Shown: positions 48,198 to 60,948, numbered from the stretch's first letter. The stretch: DNA of 64,000 nucleotides from Xylaria sp. FL1777 (GCA_022578965.1 MU400533.1:310001-374000), one strand, 5' to 3'. Notes: generated from the sequence alone by a model not told the origin. Translations and numbers: made by a program.

Positions 48198-50117
48198 ATG
48201 GCCTCGTACTCGAGGGCTCTGACTCGCTTCGGCGCGGCAGCATCACGGCTGTCCGTAGTCGAAGCCGTGCGCCCATGTGCGACCTTTGCGACGACGACGA
48301 AGACGGCGATAAAGACGACGTCATATGCGACACGACCAGTCCTCCCATCGCCATCGCCATCGCCTTCTGTTATCCTGAGCGCTGTCGGTCCGGTCTCCCG
48401 CCAATTCGCCAGGACCTACGCTGATGCTGCTGCGCCAACCCCCAAGAAGAAGAAGTCCGGCAAGGTCCGGACGACCTTCAGGTGGCTGTGGCGCGCGACC
48501 TACCTGTCCTTCTTTCTTGGTGTTGGCGCTGTCATCTACGATGGCTACCTGGATCGTCACCCGGACGATCAGTTCACCCCCGATCCCGAGAAGAAGACCT
48601 TGGTTATCCTAGGTGAGTTGTCAATTGCCCGGATCCTGTCGTGGCCGACGGACGGTGACTAACCTAGACTGTCGCCCTTTGTAGGAACCGGCTGGGGTTC
48701 CGTGTCCCTCCTGAAGAAGCTTGATACTGCCAACTACAACGTCGTCGTCATCTCTCCCCGCAACTACTTTCTGTTCACGCCCCTGCTTCCTTCATGTACT
48801 ACCGGAAACATCGAACACCGCTCGATAATGGAACCCGTCCGCCAGATCCTACGTCACAAGAAAGCTGCTGTCAAATTCTACGAAGCCGAGGCCACCAAGA
48901 TTGACTACGAGCGAAAGGTCGTCAAGATCTCCGACAACAGCGACATCAAGGGTGCCATCAATGAGACCGAAGTCCCTTATGATATGCTTGTTATTGGTGT
49001 CGGCGCTGAGAATGCCACCTTCGGCATTCCTGGCGTTCGCGAACACAGCTGCTTCCTGAAGGAGATCCGCGATGCTCAAGCCATTCGAACCAAGATCATG
49101 GACTGCGTAGAGACCGCCGCCTTCAAGGACCAGGATTCCTCCGAAATTGATCGCCTGCTTCACATGGTTGTTGTCGGCGGTGGCCCTACAGGTGTTGAGT
49201 TCGCCGGCGAGCTCCGTGATTTCTTTGACGAGGATATTAAGAAACTCATCCCTGAAATCTCCCCGCGGTTCAAGGTTACTCTAATCGAAGCTTTACCCAC
49301 TGTTCTACCCATGTTCTCCAAGCAACTTATTGACTACACGGAAAGCACGTTTAAGGAGGAGCACATTGAGATTAAGACGAAGACGATGGTCAAGAAGGTT
49401 ACGGACAAGACCGTCGAGGCTCAGGTCACTAATCCAGATGGCAGCAAGTCCACGATCACCATCCCCTATGGCCTATTGGTTTGGGCTACCGGCAATGCAC
49501 TCCGCCCATTAATCAAGGATCTCATGACTCAAATACCAGCCCAGAAAGATTCAAGGCGCGGTCTTGCTGTGAACGAATACCTCGTCGTCCAGGGAGCACA
49601 CGATATCTGGGCCGTGGGCGATTGTGCTGTCGCTGGATATGCCCCTACCGCACAGGTTGCTGCGCAGGAAGGTAACTTCTTGGCGCGCTTGTTCAATAAC
49701 ATGGCTAAGACTGAGGCACTCGAGAGCCGGGTTAAGGAGCTCAGCTCAAATCTGAACCTCAAACCTGGGAATGTGGCCGAGATCACAGCGGAGATTGAAG
49801 GCCTTGAGAAGCAGCTCCGTCGTGTCAAAGACATCAAGCCTTTCAACTACTCGCACCAAGGTAGCTTGGCTTACATCGGCAGCGAGAAAGCTGTCGCTGA
49901 TATTGCGTGGCTTAACGGCAATGTCGCTTCTGGCGGCAAGTTAACCTACCTTTTCTGGCGAAGCGCCTACTTGAGCATGTGCTTCAGCAGTAAGTTTAGT
50001 CATCTACACTTCGCTTAGGACTACCTATATTAACAGCTTTTAGCGCGTAATCGTGTTCTTGTTGCTCTTGACTGGATCAAAGCAAAACTCTATGGCCGCG
50101 ATGTCTCCCGAGAGTAG
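48198..50117 (+). CDS. type II (alternative) NADH:ubiquinone oxidoreductase
   Basis: Rotenone-insensitive, non-proton-pumping mitochondrial NADH dehydrogenase, 597 aa, exons 48198-48612, 48685-49989 and 50044-50117. The introns are 72 bp (GTGAGT to TGTAG) and 54 bp (GTAAGT to TTTAG). A Ser/Thr/Arg-rich presequence (1-80) is followed by a membrane segment (TYLSFFLGVGAVIYDGYL). The FAD dinucleotide fold GTGWGSVSLLKKL spans the first splice; RNYFLFTPLLPS follows, then the NADH fold VVVGGGPTGVEFAGEL, and the second FAD motif near VWAVGDC-type IWAVGDCAVAGYAPTAQVA. The C-terminal LDWIKAKLYGRDVSRE is the membrane anchor. The single inner-membrane span after the presequence suggests an external (NDE) enzyme. 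No EF-hand is visible, so calcium control is not predicted. Confidence 0.92.
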
Positions 50118-51128
50118 AATGTAGAATCACATTCTACATCCCTCTACCCTAGCGAAGGGCCACACTAGCAAGAGAAGCAGTCTTGCCTATCACTTCATAG
50201 GCAGGCCGCTGAAGGGCGGCGCCAATGTTGAGAGAGTGGAGTTTTGGTTGAATCACTACCAGGCTATCCCTCATTTAAATGGAAGGGGTCGTGCGGCCTA
50301 GACTACGGGAAATACGTACATGTGTACACAATTCGATAGAAAGGAAACTGGGCGCTATCATAATATAGAGGGGAAAACTTGGGTTGAACTTGGATTGAAC
50401 TACTTTGCCTTTGCGGTTTCGCAACCCAACAGGATGGCCAGAATAGGGATGCTCCTAGTAGTCAATGTTTTCTTACGTTGTATCTCTATAATAAAACCTT
50501 CATATTTCTACCTTTTGGCTTTTGCGTCTTGGAATATCTTACGATACAAGGTCCGTGATCAGGATAAGTATACATACGCATTGTTGTCGGCATAGGCTGA
50601 CATGGATCAAGCTTGGGGTCATAGTAGCGGTGAAGGTGAGAATGAAGTAGAAGTTGCCGCGAGACTCTTTTCTCCCGTCCGTCCCCTTATGCTGAAGACT
50701 TATCTAGGGCTATCAATAGACTAGTAGAGCGAATCAGTTATTGGCTAACTACTATAGATCTAGGTTTTATGGCAGACGAAGACAGGTGGATGAAGGCGAT
50801 CAGAACATAGAAGCATAAATAGTTTACAGGCTGTTGTTGAATTATGGTTCAAGGTAAGACTATATTTCATGCTTGTATGTCTATGCAATGTTATGCCAAT
50901 GCCCGCAACTTAGATGTATGGCACTATTTAAACTCTGGAATGTAAAATCCAGTCCAAGATACCTAGTCAAAGCATTGATACAGGATTGGATACAAGTATG
51001 GAATCTTTTAATTTGTCTTCGGTTCCCTTACCACTGCAACACTTAGAGTTAGTCATTTCCTTTTGAGCTATAATCCACGACATTTACACTCGCGGAGTAG
51101 TTAAAACAGGGAGGGGGCGACTCCTATT
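50118..51128. other. intergenic between convergent genes
   Basis: 3' flanks of the NADH dehydrogenase (plus) and the small GNAT gene (minus). Near 50117-50135 there is a short inverted repeat (GAATGTAGAATCACATTCTAC) directly after the stop. The plus frame 50320-50595 lacks motifs. Confidence 0.6.
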
Positions 51129-52887
51129 TTACTCACTGGTGAAGAGCTTGATGGCTGTGCCATCGTCGTCGCATTCAAGTTCTTTCGCAAACTCGAAGCC
51201 AAAGCGTCCGTATATCTGCATGTTGGGTACGTCACGGCTAGATTCAAGGTAGCAGTTCATGTTTTCGGCGTCGGCTTGGTCCGTTACAGTTTCCATCATC
51301 AGACGGCCAATGCCGCGGCCCTGTGCCTTTGGGACAACGACCATGATCTGAGAGTCGAAATGCGTGGTAAGATGACAGGCATCAATAAAGGGAAACTCTT
51401 CGGCTTACGTTCAAGAAATAGTACCCTTTAGGGTCGGTCCATACATCGGATTGTACATTGGATTGGGCAGTTTTCCAGATCCAGTAGCGCTAGAGTAGAG
51501 CCACGTTAGTATCAATCAGGTCCAGTGTAAAACAAAAATATGAAGATTAAGAAGAAGAAGCGGGATATCAAGCTGAGGTTAAATCCACGTTGTGTGATGA
51601 ACACAGTTACTAAAACAGCACGTTCACGGCTAATAAGCACATAGGCCGGGGCTTTATCTTGTTACCTTGACCCGGCAGTCATCCCTTAATCCTTGGATGA
51701 GCTCAAGGATAAACTTAACTTAAGATGACTGGAAAGGCGCGATATAGAACCCGTCAAAATAATACCCGGCGATCAGGAGAGCTTATAGAATCCTCCGAAC
51801 AAAATTCCCTTTCGTGATAGATCTACGTACCTTAACATTCAACCCCCCACGACCGTACCAAACATTCATACCGACCTGGCTGAACCATAAGCGCCAGCCC
51901 TCGAGCCAGTCGTGCCAGGTGGAAGGTTGGTCTGCTTGCTGTGGCCGCAACCAACAGGCAACGCCCAGAACCTCGTTACTACCTTCTTCTTTGGCGACGT
52001 GGAAAATACCATTACGCATTCCCCATCGGCAGCGTATCCCTAACGATACTGCATTGCGTTGGGTGTCAAACTAGTAAGAGCGTTAGCAAGCGAGCGAGCT
52101 AGCGGTTTGTTTTTATCTGAACTGCTATTATAACGAATATGGTTTGAAGCTCTAGGAAAACTCATGAGGCATAAGAACAACAACAACGACAACAAAAAAA
52201 TCTTGCTAAAAACCCATGTTGTTACCAACGCGTTTAAAACAGCCGGGCTGCGCTGGCAAATTCGGTATGGGATCTGGTATGCCAGCTCATGCAGATGCTT
52301 GAAACCGTACATGTCGTCGATCCACCCCTGTGCGGTTTGTTGATCTGGAAAGTATCCGAGTAACCGAACGAAGGAGGTGAAACCCTGCTACTCAGCAAGA
52401 AGCGCCACTACTTACACTAGGTCGGATAAAGATCCGAAGACAGAACACAATCCTATCTAGATGTATAGGGGCATTGCTGATGACTTAAGTGCTCACCTTG
52501 GCTTTATCGAATACCCAATTGTTGTAAGGGTCGTTGGCGAAAGCTTCTCTAAACGTGAAGATACTCTATTAGCATGAATTGGCAGTATCCATGATGCCAC
52601 GCGTCTTGTTGCAGCTATAGACCCTACTGGCATTGAGCTTCGGTATACGCATATGAGAGTACGTAGACTGCCTTGAGCCATTTTTGTGGAAACTCGCAAC
52701 GCAAAGTCAAAGTGAGCCCGGGCGGTGGGTGTGAGAGAAGTTTTGAGCTAGAGTGGCGGATGCGGCATGACCGAACCTTATTCATTGAATCTTGGAAATT
52801 TTTATGACCGGGATCTCTCACTTACTGGATTGCCGCAACGGCGCCGGGGATATCTCGCTCGGCCAGTAATGAGACTTGTATGGGCAT
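51129..52887 (-). CDS. small GNAT-family acetyltransferase
   Basis: Predicted N-acetyltransferase of 217 aa, from exons 52887-52826, 52548-52497, 52070-51831, 51489-51409 and 51347-51129. Exon ends all fit GT/AG (GTAAGT, GTGAGC, GTACGT and GTAAGC donors). The reading is MPIQVSLLAERDIPGAVAA, then EAFANDPYNNWVFDKAK, a central RCRWGMRNGIFHVAKEE and VLGVACWLRP, RYWIWKTAQS, and the acetyl-CoA loop VVVPKAQGRGIGRLM (about 148-163). It ends with CYLESSRDVPNMQIYGRFGF, the usual GNAT C-terminal strand. The first three introns are unusually long for this window (277, 426 and 341 bp). The substrate is unknown; similar fungal proteins are annotated only as GNAT. Confidence 0.78.
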
Positions 52888-54288
52888 GGCGTACTTCGAG
52901 TGTCTCTCACACACACTCTCTCTCTATTTTCCGACTGGCTGAATAAGTCACTGGTGTATTAAGCGAAATATCGGTACCAGAGTAACCGAAAAGGGCAGAT
53001 TTTGACCGTTGTAGAGGGTAGTATCGTGATGCAATGTGACGATGGAGTTGTTTACGGGGGGCTTTCCTCTCCTCGTCGGTCAGGATGCTTGGAAACACGC
53101 ATTGTGGCTTAATCCAAGTCGGGTACGCTAGTTTAGTTACACTACGACTCAGTTGATAGATAGATAGATATGTAGATAGATAGATGGTCTAGTCTTGTTC
53201 TAGCACTCAGTTGCCTTTCAGATCAGACCCGTCTTAAGGAGACTTATCTATACGTACATCCTTAAGTATTTACAAGTGTACAAATGATTGGTGATCCAGG
53301 TGTCTTCATATCAGTGTCGGCTTAGTCAAAGTCCTACTACCTATACGAGAAATACAGAGGCCAACTTGTCGCAAGTTGACGCCAATGACCACGAATCCCT
53401 GAATCGGAGACCCTTGTCCGTTACGTTATTCGTACCCCTGCTGAGACAAGCTACCCCAGAGTCCTGGACTAGTCTGCCACAGGTAGAGCCTCAAGTCAAT
53501 GCAGTCCACCCTTCAACGGGCCATGGACCGCTGTCTCATACACTCAAACGGCTTTGGTTGGCCCTCATCAACCCTCCGCCAGAGCCCCATCTTCAGGTAG
53601 ACAGCTTGGAGGCGCGTCAGTCGGTGCATCATCACCACCCAGCCTCGACCATGTTGCCGTTCCCAGCCAAAAGCTTGGCCCTACGTCCCCGCCGCCTTAG
53701 CCGTCTGCCCGGTGTAGTGTAGTGTAGTGTCCCATCATCAAGCCTGGTGTAAGGACGCAGTAAGTAAGTAGGAACTTGGAAGGCATCCCCCTATCACCGT
53801 AGGTGACCAGCAGGGGCTCCTTGACACCAAGATTCTGCGGCAGCTCGTCCACGAATGGAACCCCCCCAGTCATGTCAAGGATCCCCCATCATACCATCAC
53901 GGAGCTATGCCGTCCCAATGGATCGATCTTGGCTTTTCAGGATATCGAGGATATTCGGCTTTCTTGCCGAATCTACTTTTCTCCCACACCAACTTTGCCT
54001 CTCTCCAAATTCTCCATAGTCGCTCTTTTCACACATTTCCTTTCTACATTCTTGGGGCTGGTCCTCTTCAATTCTTCACCAATCTCAAGGCTGGATACCT
54101 GTTTCTGTTCTTTGCGTAACAGCACTACTTTTTTGGAGGGCATCCCCAGATCTTCTTATCTTGATCGCCTTCTACAACCTATTCTTTGTGACCCCAGGTT
54201 GGAGGCTATGTTATCAACCAATCCTTTGGCGTTTACGTGCGAAGCAGCGTAGCACGTAACCTACACAGAGAAGGCCAGACGAGAAAAT
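52888..54288. other. intergenic, no gene recognised
   Basis: Divergent region between the GNAT gene (minus) and the Asn/Gly-rich membrane protein (plus). Plus-strand frames at 53288-53722 and 53803-54252 have no motifs, although the second includes a hydrophobic stretch. A signal-peptide exon for the next gene might lie here but I could not place one. Confidence 0.45.
53155..53186. repeat. GATA tetranucleotide repeat
   Basis: GATAGATAGATAGATATGTA followed by further GATA units, about seven copies with one interruption, in intergenic DNA. Confidence 0.85.
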
Positions 54289-56314
54289 ATGCCACCAGTA
54301 TGCAGCGAGAAGCGATGTACTCAAAACATTGGCCGACGCAGAAGGGTGTCTAGCGTGGCCACTCGGCCCACATTACGGATAGGAGAGAACGTGGACGACG
54401 GTGATGACGACGTTGATGAAAGTGACGAAAATATCTCGCCAGATGCCGACAAGTCAGACATCCGCTTCACTCTGGAAAGGAGGCAGGATAGCGACGACGA
54501 CAACAACAACAACGACAACAGTGATAGGCGGGGCAAAGATAGCAGTAGTGGCGATAATAATCAAGGTAGACGGAATGGGCGTGCGGGCAACGACCGAGGC
54601 GACGGTCCTCCTGTCTTCCACAACAACGACAATGAAGGGGGGAGATTCGGTGATAACAAAAATGGAGGGGGGAATGGCGGCGATTTTAGAGGGACTGACA
54701 ACGGTGGTGGAGGAGGAGGAGGAGGAGGAGGGGGTGACAATAACAAGGGAGATAGCGGGAACAAAGGTAGCGACGATGACAACAACAACAATAACGATGG
54801 AAAAGATGGGAATAACAATGATAATAACAACGGTAATGGGAAAGGTAGGGGAGGAGGTAAAGATTCAGGGAACGATCACAGCAGCTCAGACTCGAGCTCA
54901 AACGACAATTCTTCTACTCCTCCTCCTCCTCCGCCACCAGCGACGACCAGTGACACCTCCACCGTCGAAACGAGTACGACTGAGATTACGACTACCTCAG
55001 TCGTAACATCTACTACGTCTGTGGTATCTACTACATCCATACCTGTCCCTGAAACAACGGTGTCCTCCTCCATCACATCTCTACTCATACCGGTCAGTCT
55101 CTCAAGCATATTACAATTTCTAAATACTAATAGTTACCAGTTGCCTGCTGTCGAGAACCCTGCTCCTATCCCGACATTAACGCAAGCTGTCCCAACTAGT
55201 CCAGTAGCGGATAACAGTCCAAATACTCCCCAGGCTCCGACATCAATCTTTTTGCCTGGTGTTGCGGACTCTTCAACACCGGCACCAACCCCGACTAACA
55301 GCGGGAACAACCGTGGTAACGCCGATAACCGCCACGGTGGGAATGGAAATAATAATAATAATAACAATAACAACAAAGACCGTGGAGGAAGGCTCAGTGC
55401 AACATCAGAACGGGTGCTAGTTGCTACAGGGTCGATCGGTAAGTTTTAACCAGCAGTTCTCATGTGACTATCCATTGCAGAAGCTTACGATCTCCAAAGG
55501 TGTTTTCATCGTGCTCTGCTTCATTGTGTGGATAATATATCGGGCCATAAAGAAGTCCAAACAATCCGGTCGCAACAACAGCAACAGTTCCTGGCTGGCC
55601 AGACTGATTCCTTGGCGCGGACAGCCGCAAATGAGCAATGCCCCGGCTTTAAATGGCTTCTATGAGCCGAAGGAGCCTTTACCCGCCTATGACGCGGGCA
55701 ACAATAATTCAATGGAAGCATTCGGCTTCTATGATCAAAGGAAGCTATATCCCTTGGAAGCCGAAAACGTGGTGGCATATCCATCGGCAGCGGCCCTTCA
55801 AAACGGGATGGCAATGAGGCAGACTGCAGACGGCCAACCGCTTCCAGCCATAGATCCTCGAAACCAATACCCACGGCTCATTGACCAGATGGTCGACAGC
55901 AACGACGCCGACTCGACCCTGCGGTCGCGGATGCCCGATCCGTACTACAACCAGTCTGAATTTGCGCGGCAGCCATCCGACGCGTACAACCCGGCGCAGC
56001 GGCAGGTGTACCGGGCGAGCGAGATATCGTCCCTGTCGTCCGGGTTCGGAGACGGCGACATAATAATGCCGCCGCCCAACATCGTGATAGCCAAGACGCC
56101 GATACCTCGGGCGACGCTGAACGCAGACGCAGTCAACAGCAACAACAACGGCAACAACAACACTGCCTTTCGCCCGTTTTCCTGGATGAGCAGGGCCGGG
56201 ACCGAACAGCAGAGGGACACGGTGTACACGACGACGAGCGACCGTCGGAGCCGGTTCCGCTCGGTAAATAGCTGGGTAGATCAGCAGAAGAGGCGATTGA
56301 GGAGGCCTAGCTGA
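54289..56314 (+). CDS. Asn/Gly/Asp-rich single-pass membrane protein, sensor-like layout
   Basis: About 654 aa, exons 54289-55438 and 55500-56314. The 61-bp intron has a GTAAGT donor and an unusual AAAG acceptor; it is the only junction I found that keeps frame, giving VATGSIG-VFIVLCFIVWIIYRAIKK. Residues 1-60 are charged. Residues 65-205 are low-complexity Asn/Asp/Gly/Arg, including a Gly tract. Residues 205-330 are Ser/Thr/Pro-rich (mucin-like), then another Asn run precedes one TM segment (about 384-401). The 250-residue tail is Asn/Pro/Tyr/Ser-rich and ends basic. The order Ser/Thr stalk, TM, polar tail recalls Mid2/Wsc-type wall sensors, but no N-terminal signal peptide or Cys domain is seen. 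An upstream exon may be missing. Function unknown. Confidence 0.65.
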
Positions 56315-56804
56315 TCGCCTAACCCAGCTACTCAGCGGCATCGGCTCGGGATGGTGTTGCCTTGTCTGTCCTGCGTTCAGTCAGGCTGTTTTGGGTTGAG
56401 AACACACAAGTTACATAGCATCAACACATACTACTTTCATTGAACGACAAGATCTTTTAATTCAAACCAGTGTCTTGTATATAGCTCGTGGTTATTTAAT
56501 TCCTTTCTCGTATTATATGGTAAATTCCATCGTCTACCCAATCCTGTTAACATGTGCCTTGAATAAAACGTTGGCAGCTTGAGAAAGACGAGGTAGAGCC
56601 GCAAACTTCAGATGCGACAAAAAAGTTATGTGACCTATAATATATCCGCCGTGTCTTCATTAGTATGACATCTAAAATGTCAAAGCTAGATTTACCTTAA
56701 AATGTACCTGTTGAATACAACCTGTAAATCTATACTATATACCCTTAATTGGAGAGCCCTTATACCTATACTTGTAGTGAAATTAGCTTTGCAGCGTACA
56801 CTTC
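56315..56804. other. intergenic between convergent genes
   Basis: 3' flanks of the membrane protein (plus) and the permease (minus). AT-rich, no open frame of note. Confidence 0.65.
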
Positions 56805-58725
56805 TCATTCGACCTTCGGCACTCGTGCCAGTACAGTGATGGTGGTGCCGTCATCTAAGACGTCTTCTTTTTCCTCTAATCTATAACCGCCCAGTCGTGG
56901 TAAAATGACCGTCCAAACCAGCCAGTAGATAACGCCGAAGACGATACTGTAAGAGCAAGGCGTCAGTGAATCTTTTCTTCTTCTTTTTGTTTCCTGCAAG
57001 ATGATAGGGAATTTCGGGGACCGGGATGTAATAAGGGCGAAAGGGGGAGGAGACGACAAAACTTACATGCCCACTCCCACAACAGCATACGTAGCGTACC
57101 ACAACCCGTCAGGATTCGGGTTTGAAGGTGGGAAGAACGGCGCGGCTAACAACGCGACGCAGAGCAGAGCTCTAAATACGACAGCCGGCATCCAGGCTTT
57201 GAAAGGCCGCTTGAGATCCGGCCGCTTGTACCGCAGCCAGATAAGGCCGGCGGTGATAGCAAGGCCGTAGATCTGTCCCGGATACCCTTCTACTTCTAAA
57301 ATGAAGGAGTATACCTCGTTCGTAGGCGGGAGGGTGATGACGAGGACGGATGGTATATAGTGGACGATGAGCCCTCCTAGAGGTGCGCCAAATGGCTTCG
57401 AAGACGAGAGATACCTCGAGAATGGAAGAAAGCCTGCCCTTGCGACTTCCTGATTAAGGCGTGCCTTGTGCGGATTTAGGTTAGTATGCCCACTGATAAA
57501 TACAACGATCAGGTCGAACTTACGAGGGCAAATGTGACTACCATGACATTACCAGCTGCTGAAAGCGCCACAGCCAGGGGAAGGATCCTTCTGCCCACAT
57601 TGCGGCCGAATATGTTCTCGAAGAAAAGCGCGGCGATGAGCTGGCCGCTTTGCTTAATGTCCTCTACGGGCACCACGGCGAAATAAGCAAGGTTGGCCAA
57701 CAAATAGAGGAAGCAAGCCGTGACAAGGGCCGACAATGAAACCGACTTCAGCGTCCTGACGGGGTCTTTAACCTCATTCAGGACATTGTTGAGGTTCGTG
57801 AGCCCAGCGTACGAGTAGAAGACCTTGAAGAGTGAGGTGGCGATCGTCCCGAAACTCCAGTCGCTGCCCTCCCACAAGCCGTCCCAACTGTCGAGTCCGA
57901 GTGGCGCCGTCGTCACATCCTCAGAGCCACCGTGCGACGGCCGAAAGGCAACAACATACAAGGCCGAGAGGACCATGAAAACGACTAGCCCGACTTTGAT
58001 CCAGCCCAGGAAGTTCTGTATCCGGATACCAGCCCGATACCATACCCCGTGTATCACAGTGATGACGGTCAGCAGGGCGACGGCGAGTCCCTTGCGCCAC
58101 ACGTCGGCGGGCTCGGCGTCGAACGCGAAGAAGACGTACTGGCTGAATATCACGCAATTACTAGCCGTGAAACCGAGCAAGACCGCCTGGGTAGCGACCA
58201 GTGTCGAAGCAAGGAAGCGCGGACGCGCTATATAAGAAACGCGAGAGTTAGAAAATCACAGTTTATACAATAGAAAGATGTAATTCAGTTCTTAAGAAGT
58301 TTTGGTAATAGTATAGGAGGAGCAAAGGCTTCGCTAAGACGGGAATTAAGAGGGACTCCGAGATGCGTACTGTAGGTGAACTCGAGGTAGACCTTTTCGC
58401 CCCCCGAGCGCGGCAGCATGCACCCATACTCGAGGCTAACGGCCAAGCCGGCGGCGACGATGATAGCGCCGACGACCCAGAGCGTCAATGATAAGCCCAC
58501 GCTCCCGACCGACTTTAAGATGACGCCCGGCACGGCGAAGATTCCGCTCCCGATCACGCGGCTTATAGCGATGACATACGCGCTTTTCCAGTCTATGTTC
58601 CGTCCCAGCGTTGATTCTTCGGGTAGCACATCGTCTTCCAGGCGCCCGTGTTCCGGCTGGGGAGTTTGGCCATTCTCGTCTGGTCCTAGGAGAGGCCGCT
58701 CCTCAGCTCGTGAATCGTCGGCCAT
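56805..58725 (-). CDS. APC-superfamily amino-acid permease, methionine (Mup1)-like
   Basis: Plasma-membrane amino-acid transporter of 532 aa with about twelve spans, from exons 58725-58371, 58227-57524, 57464-57067 and 56946-56805. The introns are 143, 59 and 120 bp; the second has a perfect TACTAAC branch and an AAG acceptor. The first-span motif SRVIGSGIFAVPG, then LEYGCMLPRSGGEKVYLEF and the spliced TRPRFLAS, GFTASNCVIFSQYVFFAF, YSYAGLTNLNNVLNEVKDP and LNQEVARAGFLPFSR are typical of fungal high-affinity methionine permease/LAT members. Substrate preference is inferred. The frame is open to 58758 but the first ATG is at 58725 (MADDSRAEERPLLG). The N-tail is acidic with lysines, a plausible ubiquitylation region for turnover. 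Confidence 0.85.
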
Positions 58726-60948
58726 ATCTACAACGTCGTTTCGTAAGCGTGAACACAAGTCCGGGACATCCGCTTATAGCTCTGCTATGGGATCGTGACT
58801 CCGTCCGAGGGTGTCTTCACGCGTATACTATCAGTCAACAACAGGTAACAAGAGAGCGTATTGAAAGCTCTCATTGAGGAAATCACGGCAAGATGGAAAT
58901 GTGAAGAGCTGAGATGTGAAGCCATCGGTCAACTTTCCAGCATGGAAAGCTGCTGGAGATGGATTGCGCCATGTGAGGTCAGAGGATCTGCTGACAAAAG
59001 CGAATTAAACGTTGTCCCTTTGGGGGGGGCATCGATGTTGAAGTTTCATTTTTGGGGTGGTCGAGGGCGCGCACGCCATATGTCACTATGCTTGCATCAG
59101 CTGAGGAGGATAGAAACGTGGTTGGGGCCCGTCCGCGGAAGATCCCAGCCCCAACCCTTACTTATATATACCTTGTTAGCTCGAGTGGAATTCATCCTGG
59201 CGAGGTCAATAAGAGATACGCTACTAGTTAGTGAAAGTATATATATCTCCATTGAGTGCCTCGATGATTAGGCTGAACTAGTCATTTGTTGTGCAGTAGA
59301 TCGCTCCTGTTCGGAAACGGTTCGGCTTTCTTGCAAATCCCAAGATAGGAAAATCCAACATGTACTTGAATTAATCAAACTTAAGAGTCTAGTTGTGTAT
59401 CTGATGCCCTCCACCGGCGAGATGGAAATATTGATGATATTCAAAAAGTAGAAATTGGAGCCTTGGTTAGGCGGCTGCTATAGCATACCATACGAGAATC
59501 GGGCTATTTCAAAGCCTTCACCATGATAGGCTGAGTCCCGTCTTGTAGTTGATGGCAATGCAAGGTACTGAAAGGTTGATAAGTCAGACTACACATAGTA
59601 AGATATCAAGTCTTTCTAGACACCGTTCAAAGAAAGAGTCTGTGCCCGTGTATTAGACATACGCCAACTTTCAAGCTCAAATCTAGATGTGCTCGGCCTG
59701 GGAAGACGCACGGTGTTACCACTTACACCTCCATCCTTAAAGCCACAATGACCTCTCGTGACAGCTTTGGGGTTACCATGATGACGGAGCACAGTCTCAT
59801 CATACCTATACTAGATGCGGTATTTGAAACACGCGGAACCTTGGATACCGGAGTGAGTACTTGACAACGCTGTCGGGTACGGGTACGGCTACGGGTCCGT
59901 TGCTGTGGGATAGGTTCATAAGTTATGAGTGTTATTAGGTACGAGCGTAATAGACCTCATCATCATGATCCATTGCTTGCATCGCGTTGTTGAGATTCTA
60001 CCGTAGTTTCAAGTGGCGCTGAAGCTGCATTTTCACGCATATAGGTTCCTTGTCTGTGCCTGGGAGCCGCGCATGCTATCGGTACTAGAAAGCATTCCTG
60101 CAAATATACTGGAGAAATTGGTAAGGAGAGGTCGACATTCAGGTTGGTACCTACGCAAATAACGTACCTATACGTGCGTACTGTGTACCTAGGTAGGGAG
60201 CTGGCACAGCCTCAGTAGGCGCAGGCGCAGGCTTGCAATTAGGCACCTACATAACCGATTCTCTTACGAAGTACCTAGGTAGTCTCTTGCAGGGCTGCGT
60301 GGACGCCATATATATACGTACTGCGTAGATAATGATCCCTGGAGCAGTGCCTCTACTGCGTACGTACTGTATAAGTTATAATATCAATCACACTCCACAA
60401 TGTTCTAGCGGTACATATCCGTTTTGAAGAAAAATACCTACAGGTACCTATCATGGTTTCGGCGCGAGTTTATCCCGTCTATTTTGCTCTCTGTCAACTT
60501 TGTTGTCAAGGACAAAGGACCTACGCAAGAATCATTGTATACTATGCCTAGGTCATTAAGCACTGCGTAGAGTATGTAATTAGACTAAGTTAGGAATACC
60601 TTCGCCACGTTCCTCAGTGCGGGATCTACATTTTAGTGGACTGGTACCTCCTCCCTAGTGTACATGGGTATGCTATTTCGGGCTCACGATCCATGCAGAG
60701 GGGCATGCATCTTCGTCATCCCGCCTCGACAGCGCTGCGTACTCTAACTACCATTTTATATTTTTACCTGTTGTACTTGTTGTACACCCGTCGCCATCAC
60801 TTCTCTGCCTTTTATACGTTTCTATCCTCTAATTCCTCTCGGTCTTTAACGTCTTCATTCGCCATTGTGCTCGTTCTCGGCCAAGTAGCATTGCGATTTG
60901 CCAGGAAGGGAATGGGCATTGATCCCAGATATCCTATTTTCTCCCAAG
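58726..60948. other. intergenic, divergent promoters
   Basis: A 2.2-kb stretch between the permease (minus) and the unknown-function gene (plus). Frames at 58861-59271 and 60636-60995 have no motif; the second overlaps the next gene in another register. TACCTA/TAGGTA words cluster at about 60148-60285 and 60440-60460. A TATATATA element lies near 59164. Confidence 0.55.

Noticed and set aside
40277..50117. Possible metabolic gene cluster
   Set aside because: Epoxide hydrolase, flippase, isochorismatase-like enzyme and NADH dehydrogenase are near each other, but there is no PKS, NRPS, terpene synthase or regulator, and the spacing is ordinary.
54561..54830. Leu/Ser/Pro-rich minus-strand frame inside the Asn/Gly-rich gene
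   Set aside because: It is the complement of the low-complexity plus-strand coding repeats.
58861..59271. 136-codon plus-strand frame upstream of the permease
   Set aside because: No motif and no splice partners; it lies in the permease promoter region.
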